This document shows, in pieces, positions 1-11,000 of a stretch of 37,436 nt of DNA. A model generated the notes under the pieces. The model was given only the letters and a program-made list of their open reading frames with translations. It ran no database searches and had not been told where the DNA came from. The position numbers and the translations under genes were made by a program. The stretch comes from Phallusia fumigata. Lineage: Eukaryota > Chordata > Ascidiacea > Phlebobranchia > Ascidiidae. How positions within the stretch are numbered: position 1 is the first letter of the stretch; the number at the start of each line of letters is the position of its first letter. Where the stretch lies: the NCBI GenBank assembly GCA_008931825.1, contig QXVZ01000640.1, positions 1 through 37,436 of the forward strand, read 5' to 3'.

Positions 1-559
1 TATCCTACTTGGAAAAGGACTATTGCCTTTATCTTACAACTCATAGAACTCGGAACAACTGGCGACCTGGCAACACTAGATCGATTTACTGTATTTGCTC
101 GAAGCAGTCGTTTTCCTTCTGTCGTTAAAAGTGAACAAGTTGTTAAAACGCTTGTGAGGGTTTCCCGAAGCCAGAGGTTTTGAACCGCTGGCTGTCCCAT
201 AAACGCAAAACTGAAACGTAAATACAGGGAATATTCTTGATAAATTGAGGCAGTTAGTTGACGCATGTGTTTAGTGTGGGAAAACACATTTTTTTTACAA
301 AATAAGCTTTCGGATTTCAATTTATATGAAGCGTTTATACAAATTGCCTGTTAAGTTTGGCTACACACAATAGAGTAGTGTAAAAATATTCTATTATTTG
401 TTCTGTTTTTGTAAAACTTTTAACCATCAATAACATCGTGATTATCGAATCGATGTGCAAACACCAGGAAAGCAAGTTGCAACATCGTAAAATCAGTCAA
501 CCGTGTTACTACTTAACATCACACGTTGTTAGATTGCACCACATTACGAGCTTTCTTTG

Positions 560-735
560 TGACGTAACAATGCCACAAAATATTTTCTCTCCGCCATCTT
601 GGTGAAATTGACATCGAGTTTTTGTGTCATGTGCACCATCAGGGTTGTTTTATAGATTAGTCGACAGCAGTTAAGGGCCTAGTGTACAAATGTACGTAAC
701 TAGATTGGTGACATCATCACAGAATCATGACGTCA
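560..735 (+). promoter_or_regulatory. Promoter-like cluster: CRE and YY1-type motifs
   Basis: TGACGTAA lies at 560-567, CCGCCATCTTGG (the classical YY1 core on the minus strand) at 591-602, and the perfect CRE palindrome TGACGTCA at 728-735. Such a combination often marks TATA-less animal promoters. It lies just upstream of, and overlaps the first codon of, the candidate coding unit at 727. Motif matches only; no expression evidence. Confidence 0.35.
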
Positions 736-1415
736 CAATACACTTACGTAGATAAATTTTTAGCTGTAGCTTTTTTGTTTACTTTTTGGGCAAACGCACC
801 CCGGTACCACGCTGAACCCCACGGAGGTGGGCCGACATCAAGTGCTGAATCGTGCACTACCAGACGGGAACCAGTGGCCGACATCGCAAACAGCTGTTTA
901 AAATCGGCTCTGAACAATTTAAACATCCAATTCACGAGCTTTTCCAAAGAATGGCTGCAACATCACAGAGCCATTATGTTTTTGGTATCAATGCGGGAAT
1001 TTTTAGGCCGATATAAGGTAATGTCTTTAGTGAAAAAGTATAAAAGTATGACTAAATATGGTAAGAATTAATCGTGAGAAAAAATGTTTGGCGCGAAATT
1101 TTGCTTTCAATCGAAAACCTTTTTTACTGTTATCCCTATGTTATAATTTGCGGTTTTCAAACTTTTCTTTCAAAAGTTTACCGATATGACTTCCCTAGTC
1201 GGTATGAACTTTGAATCCTACAGGTTGTGGTGATTTTTTGCACAACGAGCAAGCAATGGAGTAGGCGCAACGGAACAACCTTCTCCCCTCCAGGAAAGTC
1301 TGCGAATGTGGAGAAAATATGGCGGAACAATGGCTTCGACCATCTCGACGAACAAGTTACTCAGTTGCCTACCAAACTTCCACCCCCGCAACACTCGAAT
1401 GTGGCGTTGTCCTGA
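727..1415 (+). CDS. Candidate two-exon small gene, unrecognised
   Basis: An ORF from ATG 727 is open to a GTAATG donor after 1017 (97 codons, phase 0). A CTACAG acceptor at 1223 resumes an open frame, gttgtggtgatt, to a TGA at 1413-1415, giving about 160 residues. The N-terminal part has a hydrophobic segment near residues 11-23 (FLAVAFLFTFW) that could be a signal anchor; the rest is basic and polar. The join is a guess from matching phases. I recognise no family. Other frames in 1200-1450 are also open, so this may be noise. Confidence 0.25.
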
Positions 1416-3159
1416 TGAATTGGGCTGTGCGTAGTCAGACATTATCGATAATAATCAGAAATTAAATCACTAATGCACTTGTAAGTTAAATCGATATAGA
1501 TTGATAAAAATTTCTCACGAAAACTTTTGGCAGATGAAGCCTGGTGAGGCGCTTACCGCTTGGGCAAACAGGTTACAGTTATAAAAAAGCAGATCAAGCT
1601 CCCTAATCCAGCTTTAATTGTTTTGAAACTAAAGAAATTTTTCATGCAGGGCTGTAGAAAAAGATCGTCTCTTTTTTGAGAGATATCTTGCCATGGTCTA
1701 ACTACTGGCAATATTTTCACTGGGCCTATCTCAGAACGCCCACATAACACAATCTGCAAAGAAGTAGAAGTGACCAACAAAACATGTGTTGATAGGGGCG
1801 GCTTGTTTTAAGAAATAAAAAAATAGACTTTAACATCTTAACAAGGAACTACTGTGCATTCCAACAATCATCAAGGTCCAGATGGCCATTGACGACTGGT
1901 ATTGCGGAAACGGACATGCTTTAACAATCCCACAACAGTGGATATTGTGCGATAGACATCACCACCAACTATGGCCTGACAATATATTTCATGACAAAAA
2001 CAAGCATAAAAGCTTCAAGTGGTTTATAAGCGAAACACACATCGCTAGAATGTGCAACGACATCAAACAAATAAAAACAGGACGGTCAACCAAGAAACAA
2101 AAGATTTTCACGATGCTACAGAACAAAAGTTTGTAAAAAGCCAATGTTTCTTTATAATCGGAGAATTCCCAAGTACGAGAGATACCGAGTATCGCACATT
2201 TTTATGTCAGGCAACACAGTGGGTAACAATGCCAACGTTTCACGAATTGAACTGCTTCAACAATGACGCGGCAACTCCTACGTCACATTTGTGCAATGTC
2301 ACAATACGTTCGACAAGCTCTAAGTATTCGTGTGCTCATAAATAATTGACTGGGTGGGCGCAAAACATTAAGACTAACATAGGGATTTCGGGAAAGGATC
2401 AGTTTAAGTTTTTGAAGAATCCTCCTATCCTTGCTTTAAGGCAAACGCTAAAATAGGGATTTCGAAACGTCAACGCATTTTATTGTAGTGTCGTATTTCG
2501 GTTATTGCACACGGGCAAATGTTACTTTCGCTCTGAAATCAAGCCATCGGGAATTATGCCATGCCACAAACATGCAATCTTCACATTTGATCAACAGTGA
2601 CATTAAGAAAACGCGAATTAAAAAACAATTAAAATCAACACCAAGCGTGTAAAGTGGACGAAAAAATGTAACCTTTATAAACACGATATTAAAGAACAGA
2701 AATGTACAAAACCGTTGTCGTAGTAAAAGTTTTGTAACTATAATGCGCCGATTAGTGCTTTGAAATCACCTTCCGACAAAGTAACTGTGCGAAATGCATA
2801 GCAACCAACTGCGTAAGTGAGAGGACAAGACGTAATACACAAACAGCACGATACAAGTTTGATAGTTCTGGAAAAAACAAGAAACTACAGGGGACAGGTT
2901 AATGGGTTCCACAACAAAATTCATATTGAAGCCAAATCGCTACAACGAAGAAGACGAGTGATCATTTTCCCACCAAACCCTGAAAAAATCCACAAGACAT
3001 TGTGTTACAATTTAATGTGATCTAAATTTTTGTTTACGAGGCTGTGTTTTACGAAGTTAATACGTTTACATGAAAGCAGCAGTGCCATAGCATAGGCTTT
3101 TGCTGAAGTGTTTTTTTTTGTTTCAAAATCAAGCTGCTGGAATTCGTTTTTTTTTCAAG
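1416..3159. other. No recognisable gene
   Basis: Several short ORFs (for example 1882-2136 and 2052-2345) have plausible composition, but neighbouring frames look equally plausible and no consistent splicing emerges. Nothing is assigned. Confidence 0.4.
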
Positions 3160-3371
3160 TTTCTGAAACTGTAACAAAGGCAGTTCCCAAAGGAAAACCA
3201 ACGCTTGTAAACGCCGCATTAAGTGAAGGTTTTGGTACTTTAGGTAATGACTGTCGACCCTACTGGGGGGAGGTGGCAGAAAACAATTTTCTCGTGTATA
3301 AGGTACCTAGAAATCCGAATGTTAAACCTAAATTTGGACCTTACAAGACATTTGTAACATCTGCAATGTGA
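3160..3371 (+). CDS. Candidate terminal coding exon, unrecognised
   Basis: A long pyrimidine tract ending TTTTTTTTTCAAG is followed by an open frame to TGA at 3369. It encodes about 69 residues rich in Lys, Pro and Val and ending KPKFGPYKTFVTSAM. The codon pattern and strong acceptor suggest a real last exon. No upstream exon could be fixed and no family is recognised. Confidence 0.28.
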
Positions 3372-4512
3372 TATATCGAATAGTGCGCACTTGTTTTCGA
3401 TGTATTTGTTTGTCACAAGAACTTCAATGATTTCACGTCAAATTCCGATGTTTTTGTTTGCGCGCTCACACAAGTAATGTACCTCGTAATTTTAAACCGA
3501 CGCTTACGTTGTATGGCATCTTGGCATTTTAGAAGTAATTAGCCACAGTGGTAATTTAATTGAAAACTTTAATTGAAAGTACCTTGCTTGTGAGATATGT
3601 CTTCAGCTCATTAAAAAGAGCCAACTGGTCCTTGGGGTTCATTGCAGCGATTATAGGGAAGATCTTTTGGGGTGAAGGAATTCTACCAAACAAACGCAAA
3701 ATCATAACATACAAATATTTACGTCAAAAACATACAAATGAAAATTTTTGGCAGCCACATACAAAAATTGTCGGCATATTTGGAATGAATTTTTAATCCT
3801 AAATCAAGTTAAAATGTAGTTAAGGCCAAATACCTGTTTTATTGGACCCTAGGAACCAAAACTTTAAATAAACGTACTGTAGCTATATTGTATTATGTCG
3901 AAGTCAAACTCACGCTAGTTAACGAAATTGTGTGTGTAAACGGACCCTACTACATTGGTTCAGAAGCAGCATTTTCCCTAGACCAAACCCAATGTTTTAC
4001 GAAGGCGTTACGCTAACTTGCAACCACGGCAGGACACAAGTAACCGTTTACGTTGCAAGTGTGAGCACACAACTTCCTGCAAAACAAATGACGTGTCACC
4101 ACGCGAAGCAAGTTACAATGGTGTTTGTTGTTGGATCGCACACGACGGTACGCTGAAAACAGATTTGCTATCCAATTTACCAAAGTGGCATGCACGTTTA
4201 TACACGTCTGTACCAATTTAACTCGATTTTTTTCAAACGTCGTCTCTTGTCACCGTTTACAGCAAGAGGTTCGTTATTAAAACCTACTACTAGTCATTTC
4301 ATTGATTCAATCTAGAACAGCAGCTGCGCTGAGTAAAACAGTCCTTAAATAATAAAAATACATATCGTTAGGAAGAACTTGGAGGATGAACAAAACTTTG
4401 CATACCGCAAAAATTAACTTTAAAGACGAACGCCATTTGAACTGTTCCGTGAACGTTGTACAAATACCTCCGCAGAGCTTGTTGAAAAGGCCAAGCTATG
4501 TATGTTAACCGG
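3372..4512. other. No recognisable gene; short open stretch at the contig edge
   Basis: Mostly featureless AT-rich sequence. The last 90 bases before the N at 4513 encode an open helical-looking stretch (FELFRERCTNTSAELVEKAK), possibly a clipped exon, too short to call. Confidence 0.35.
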
Positions 4513-4513
4513 N

Positions 4514-6010
4514 GCTTCAGGTTTGATTTTTTTCTGCTCTTGCAAGCCTGACATACAGCGCGAGGCGGAAACTAAATTATTTTACCTCTTTATCGCTGGG
4601 TTGTTCCACATTTCGCTTACGGACAGAATTTTCATCCATTTTTCTAGTCCTAGATAGTTTTATCACAAAACTATTGACAAAAACTAGACCTTTGAACAAA
4701 TTGTTAATTAGGTTTTCAAAACACCAATACCAGTTTGTGCACTAGCAATTTCTGCACAAAATGTTTGTAGTATCACATGGAATTATATCTGAACCATCTT
4801 GAATGTTTTGCATTTTTATCTGTTGTTTTATTGTGATGGTTTTCTAAACGGCATAACACGTTGTACATCTAATGCACACAAAACTGTAGAAACCTCCAGA
4901 GAATGGTGTTACTTGGGTTTTTAAAAACAAAACACTATACACAGGTAAACCACCTTAAAAGAATTCTTCTTTGCAAAACTTACAAAGCAACAACTGCAAA
5001 AAAATAGTGGATGCGCTTCGGTGCGTAAACGTAAAATACATTTGTCACGGATCACTGAACATTTTAAAATATGCCTGGTAACGTTTTTTAAATTGCAAAA
5101 AGTGGCAGCCATAAAGTATTGCTTGACGCCACTGTCCACGTATCTCCAAGGACCAAACCACATGGAAAAGTGGTAAAAAAAGTTGAAACGCAGGAAAGAC
5201 ATAAGAACTCATTCTTTGGCAAAAGCCTGCAGACTGGCACTTTGATCCACATATCCTGGGACAGGTGTGTGGTCCAGCGGTTGGGCACGCTATTGGTTTG
5301 GACATGGCTTATCGACGTTGTAAGTGTTCATAATCATACAGTTTGCACTTTTATTAGTTTGAACAAATTCGGAATAATCTACAAGCTAATTCATTAACAA
5401 AGTATGTTGGTATCTGTGGCAAAAATTTAAAAACTTGCCAATCTTTTTGGAGATGGAGAAATAGGCTTTTGCATTAGGACCAAAAGGGCTAAGCTATATA
5501 GGCTGCGTAACAGCAACAATAAGGCGTAACCTGCATAGTGTAACCCATTGTAGGCTATTGTAGAAACGGATGGCTACATACAACGCTAATTAATCTTCAT
5601 ATATTTTAAACCGCTCAACGTCCGACTCAAAACTTCCTAATTGCAAGACATCACGTTTTCATAACGTCACGTCGACACCCTTGTTTATTCGTTTTGTTTC
5701 GGCTTACTTAAGTGTTTGTGAAATCGATGACCCGCATTAAAAAAAATTAACAGCAGATATTCCTACGCAATTAAACATCAACCAAAATCACAATATTTTG
5801 GTCTAAGATGGTAAAATTGAAGTAATATTATATGTGTGTTTTTATTAAACTATCTACACACTACAAAAAAGCTGAAGGCGACGACAGGTAATGTACTTCA
5901 TCCAAATAAAGAATAGAAAAGACTCTAATAGAAATTTATACAATATTTCATTGACATAGGCTTCCAGCTTACTGATTCTTGTTGGGGGATAAGAACGGAA
6001 GCAGCACTTT
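4514..6010. repeat. Gap-bounded near-duplicate of 6148-7687 (probable allelic contig)
   Basis: The sequence lies exactly between the Ns at 4513 and 6011 and matches 6148-7687 along its whole length, from GCTTCAGGTTTGATT to GGAAGCAGCACTTT. Differences are scattered substitutions plus a few indels: about 36 bases near 6526-6560 and a 30-base partial repeat near 7470 are present only in the second copy. No gene is recognised in it; its ORFs differ in frame between the copies and may be noise. Confidence 0.85.
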
Positions 6011-6011
6011 N

Positions 6012-6181
6012 TTCATCTTTAGCAGGAGCAGGAGGTGGCTCATTTTGTGTTTGACTTGAATCTGTGAGGATATCTAAATCCTTAAACACATGATACAAAC
6101 CTTGATTAAAGTTGAAAAAGGATAAATAATCATTAGTAACAAATTGTGCTTCAGGTTTGATTTTTTTCTGCTCTTGCAAGC
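6012..6181 (-). CDS. Possible coding exon (minus strand), clipped by a contig join
   Basis: After a TATGTCAG acceptor, the minus strand is open from GLQEQKKIKPEAQFV to NEPPPAPAKDE at the N (6011), with a protein-like acidic and proline-rich composition. Beyond the N the frame continues to a stop at 5925, but that part belongs to the gap-bounded duplicate and the join may be false. A candidate upstream exon (MDENSVRKRNVEQPSDKE then GT, about 6220-6273) is out of phase with it. Unrecognised. Confidence 0.25.
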
Positions 6182-7687
6182 CTGACATACAGAGCGAGGT
6201 GGAAACTAAATTATTTTACCTCTTTATCGCTGGGCTGTTCCACATTTCGCTTACGGACAGAATTTTCATCCATTTTTCTAGTCCTAGATAGTTTTATCAC
6301 AAAACTATTGACAAAAACTAGACCTTTAATCAAATTGTTAATTAGGTTTTCAAAACACCAATACCAGTTTGTGCACTAGCAATTTCTGCACAAAATGTCT
6401 TTAGTATCACATGGAATTATATCTGAACCATCTTGAATGTTTTGCAATTTTATCTGTTGTTTTATTGTGATGGTTTTCTAAACGGCATAACACGTTGTAC
6501 ATCTAATGCACACAAAACTGTAGAAATGAAGTAACTGTTTTTTGCATATAACAAGCCTCTAGAAATGGTGTTACTTGGGTTTTTAAAAACAAAACACTAC
6601 ACTAAACCCCCTTAAAAGAATTCTTCTTTGCAAAACTTACAAAGCAACAACTGCAAAAAATAGTGGATGCGCTTCGGTGCGTAAACGTAAAACACATTTG
6701 TCACGGATCACTGAACATTTTAAAATATGCCTGGTAACGTTTTTTAAATTGCAAAAAGTGGCAGACATAAAGTATTGCTTGACGCCACTGTCCACGTATC
6801 TCCAAGGTCCAAACCACATGGAAAAGTGGTAAAAAAGTTGAAACGCAGGAAAGACATAAGAACTCTTTCTTTGGCAAAAGCCTGCAGACTGGCACTTTGA
6901 TCCACATATCCTGGGACAGGTGTGTGGTCCATCGGTTGGGCACGCTATTGGTTTGGACCTGGCTTATCGACGTTGCAAGCGTTCATAATCACACAGTTTG
7001 CACTTTTATTAGTTTGAACAAATTTGGAATAGTCTACAAGCTAATTCATTAACAAAGTATGTTGGTATCTGTGGCAAAAATTTAAAAACTGGCCAATCTT
7101 TTTGGAGATGGAGAAATAGGCTTTTGCATTAGGACCAAAAGGGCTAAGCTATATAGGCTACGTAACAGCAACAATAAGGCGTAACCTGCATAGTGTAACC
7201 CAGTAGGCTATTGTAGAAACGGATGGCTACATACAACGCTAATTAATCTTCATATATTTTAAACCGCTCAACGTCCGACTCAAAACTTCCTAATCGCAAG
7301 ACATCACGTTTTCATAACGTCACGTCGACACCCTTGTTTATTCGTTTTGTTTCGGCTTACTTAAGTGTTTGTGAAATCGATGATCCGCATTAAAAAAAAA
7401 TTAACAGCAGATATTCCTACACAATTAAACATCAACCAAAAGCACAATATTTTGGTCTAAGATGGATAGGTAAAAATCACAGTATTTTGGTCTAAGATGG
7501 TAAAATTGAAGTGTGTTTTTATTAAACTATCTACACACTACAAAAAAGCTGAAGGCGACGACAGGTAATGTACTTCATCCAAATAAAGAATAGAAAAGAC
7601 TCTAATTGGAATTTATACAATATTTCATTGACATAGGCTTCCCGCTTACTGATTGTTGTTGGGGGATAAGAACGGAAGCAGCACTTT
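6148..7687. repeat. Second copy of the 1.5-kb duplicated block
   Basis: This is the counterpart of 4514-6010. It is continuous with the contig that carries gene A, so it is probably the authentic chromosomal copy. Near 7438-7500 it contains a local tandem repeat of about 30 bases (attttggtctaagatgg twice), seen once in the other copy. Confidence 0.8.
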
Positions 7688-8009
7688 CCTTATATTGAGG
7701 CGACACATTACTCACTCGTCACTTATAGGCCAAAATTCGTAGGGGATGGGCAATTATTTCATGTTTCTACGACAGAGATTGGATGTTTACTGGGAGAAAA
7801 TATCAACATATTTCAGTGCAGACAACTTGTATATTTATATTTGCCAGGTCACAACTATAATGTTGTCGAAAAAAGTCAAAAATTTTAGAAAGTGTAGCAG
7901 AATCAGGCGAAGTTAACAATTTTAATCGATTAATTAAATAAAATGATGGCTTTGTTGCAGAAAAATGACTAAATATATAGGTCAACTGTAAACAAGGACA
8001 AAACTAAAC
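7688..8009. other. Upstream region of lipoxygenase gene A
   Basis: No ORF of note. TTTGTTGCAG ends at 7960 and ATATATAG at 7980; both are possible splice acceptors 29-49 nt before the gene A start codon. A short upstream ORF, ATGACTAAA to TAA, lies at 7965-7991. No TATA box is obvious. Confidence 0.4.
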
Positions 8010-11000
8010 ATGGAAGAGTACATTCTGAAAATTCAGGTAGGTAACAACAAACATTTTCTAAAGGGGCAAAAGCATGAATATTATAAGCTAGGAGCTGAAC
8101 AACTGAAATCGACTCCTAAGATTTGCCTTGATATTTCAAATACCATTTGCAACGACAAACACACAGCCAAGCTAAATTTATAAACATAGACATGTATCAA
8201 TCAACGATATTGTTTTTGTAAGTGGTAAGCAGTTAGGACCAGGATAATTTGACAACATTTTGTAGACAAACGAGCGCTATGAACTCAGCGGAACCAATTC
8301 AACAGTTGAGGTAAAAATTACAGGAAAAAACCATAGTTCAACCGATTGGCACAAGTTGGATTATTTTTTTGAAAACGATTTTAAACCTGGAGCCAGCAAA
8401 CGATACACGGTGAAAAATTCGGGCCAAACTGTGGGAGTTCCGTTTGTTTTATCGTTTCGTAAGTATGTCATAAATATTTCAGAAACTAGTATTACGATTT
8501 TCCAAATACACCTATAAATCCTTGCGTGCGCGATGCATTATATACTGTTGCATTTTTTCGTGTCAGTTTTGTATTTGTTGTTAAATTTAGGCTTGGTTGG
8601 AATAAGCTTCGACCAAAACTGGATGGTTGATCGGGTAACAGTCAAACACCAAGGACAGAAATTTGAATTTCCTGTTTACGATTGGGTCGAAAAAGAAATA
8701 GTTTCAATTCCACCCGGGCAAGGTAAGTGATTGTCAAAAATGGGATTGTAAACACAACTTTTAGTAAAGGTTTTGGATTACATAAATTTTGCGTCTTTCG
8801 GTCCAGGAAATAAATAATTAGTACGTAGCTTGTTAAATGAAGTCCTCTGATGGGTTAAAAAATGTTTCAACACTAAAACTTACGTTTTTTTCACTGCGTA
8901 AAACCTCAGTTTACGATTTGTGCGGACACCAGCGTTTGTTACGCTTTCGTCATAAACTTTAATGAAACAAACTTTAAAAAACAAGTTTAACGAGGTTTGC
9001 TACTAGAACAAGGTACTAGAGCGTTAAAGGGAATTTTTTACAAAGCTGAATTGTAAAGTTATTCGGTCAATTCTAATCAGACAAAGTGCGTGTGTGCAGC
9101 TAAACTGCCGCAAGACGAAAAACACGATCTCATTAAAAAGCTGAGATCAGACGAAATCCTTCGCAAGCAGACGTCAATAGTATGGAACGATAAACCCATA
9201 CACAAAACTGACGACGGCTGGGGGATGCCCCGTCACGTTGGGTCCGAAGATACAGGTGGTCTACCGATCATGTTCTCCAAAACAGAAGGTCAAGCGAAAA
9301 GGTTCAAAAGTACTACGTTTGATGCTGCACTGAATGCAGGATTAAGTTTGGTCAAAGGTTAGTTTATGATCGAGTTATTGGAAAGTTGTTTAAACTGAAG
9401 ATGTTACTTTGCCTTGCGCTCCGTTCTCGATAAATCCACCAACGTTGACATTCGTTAACTAAAATTATTGTGTTATTATTTGTATTAATTGCTTTAAAAA
9501 AATATGAACGCAAAAACACTGTACGTCGCACAAACATCAGTGTCGAAAGTATGAAATGTATTTTTTACACATTTTGTAATACACGTTGCAGGTGGAGTGA
9601 TAATACGTGATTTGGACGATTATAGAAAACTCTACAGCGGAAGTGAATTCGAGGATCCGCCTTTCATTGACGAGTATGCAAACAAAATTATGACTTTTGA
9701 TTGACATGAATCAAGCACGAAACATTGATTGTCTTCATGTGAAACCCGCCGCATCAGGAATCGAGTTCCATTATAGTTCGCCATGGAGTCTGTACTGTGG
9801 ACTTTGAGTGGTCTTAATAACTATGACCTCAGAAGGCTGTTGAAAAATGCAAATGTTTTTGTACTAACCCCGGGCCAAACACAGTTACTTTGAGCTAGAA
9901 AATTTGGATCCATTGCCTAAAGAATTGCATGCGAAGTTTTGTGAAAAAATCTTTGCCCTATTTCTTAAAGACTTACATTTTTAAAAATAGGTGGCTAATA
10001 CAAGCATGTCTCGTTTCATTACCATAAATGTAATATTCAAGTTACGCTATCAGAAACATTTTTTGCAGTTGGAAAATGGATGCAGAGTTTGGTAGACAAG
10101 TTCTAACAGGAATATCACCGAATGCCTTTGAACGATGCACACAGTTGCCAAACAATTGCAACATAAAGGAACAACATGTTGGAAATATGCNATGCTTGAA
10201 AGCGGCAAAACGTTAGAATCAGAAATTAAAGTAAGCGAACATGTATGGTCAATGTAAAAGCAATGTAAAGAGTTGGAATAAATTAAACCACTTTGTAAAT
10301 TAAATGAGTTAGAATTCAACAGCTTTGTTAATTTTTGTTTTAAAAAATTTGCAAATTCAAACTTGTTACAGGCTGGAAAGATTTACATAGCAGACTACAG
10401 TTTTACAGCCAACATCAAACGAAACAAAATTCCACTCAGGAACAAAAACTTCCAATGTGCGGATTGCATTGGTCTATTTTACGTCACAACCACTGGCGAT
10501 TTTATTCCAATTGCAATTCAGTTGGTGCCTAACGACGTCGAGTCAGTTTTTACCTCAACTGACAGCAGATACGATTGGCTCCTTGCCAAGATGTACTTTC
10601 GCGCCACTTGTACTAGTGTACATAAGGTACTTGTATTATATTCATTTTTTATATTTTGAAAAAAAAGTAATTTATATTTAAGAAGACATTTCACGGTTTT
10701 AAACATTTGAAACAAGAATATTTCTGTATATTGGTGTGAAAGATTTCGACGTTTCGGTACGTTAATAGTGTTATTATCAAGCGAATAAAATCAAAAAAGC
10801 GGTGTGAACTGCTTTCTGAAGGACAGAAAAAAATCCACGCTACAAGACCAACCGGATGACACAAGACCAATGACGTTGATTACCGGTCTTTGTTAACTTC
10901 CGGGATGTGCTACTGAATATATGCAATGACTTTGACATAATTTGTTTATACTGGCGGGTATCAATACTTCGGGATCAGAGAAGTTCGCTTTGTGGGTGGG

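Noticed and set aside
4930-5397. Cys-rich and aromatic ORFs on both strands, repeated at 6637-6943
   Set aside because: The repeat is allelic duplication, so conservation proves nothing. Competing frames are equally open and no family is recognised.
10738-10795. TTTCGACGTTTCGG...TTATCAAGC, resembling the ends of some retroelements
   Set aside because: Too short; no second end or coding remnant was found nearby.
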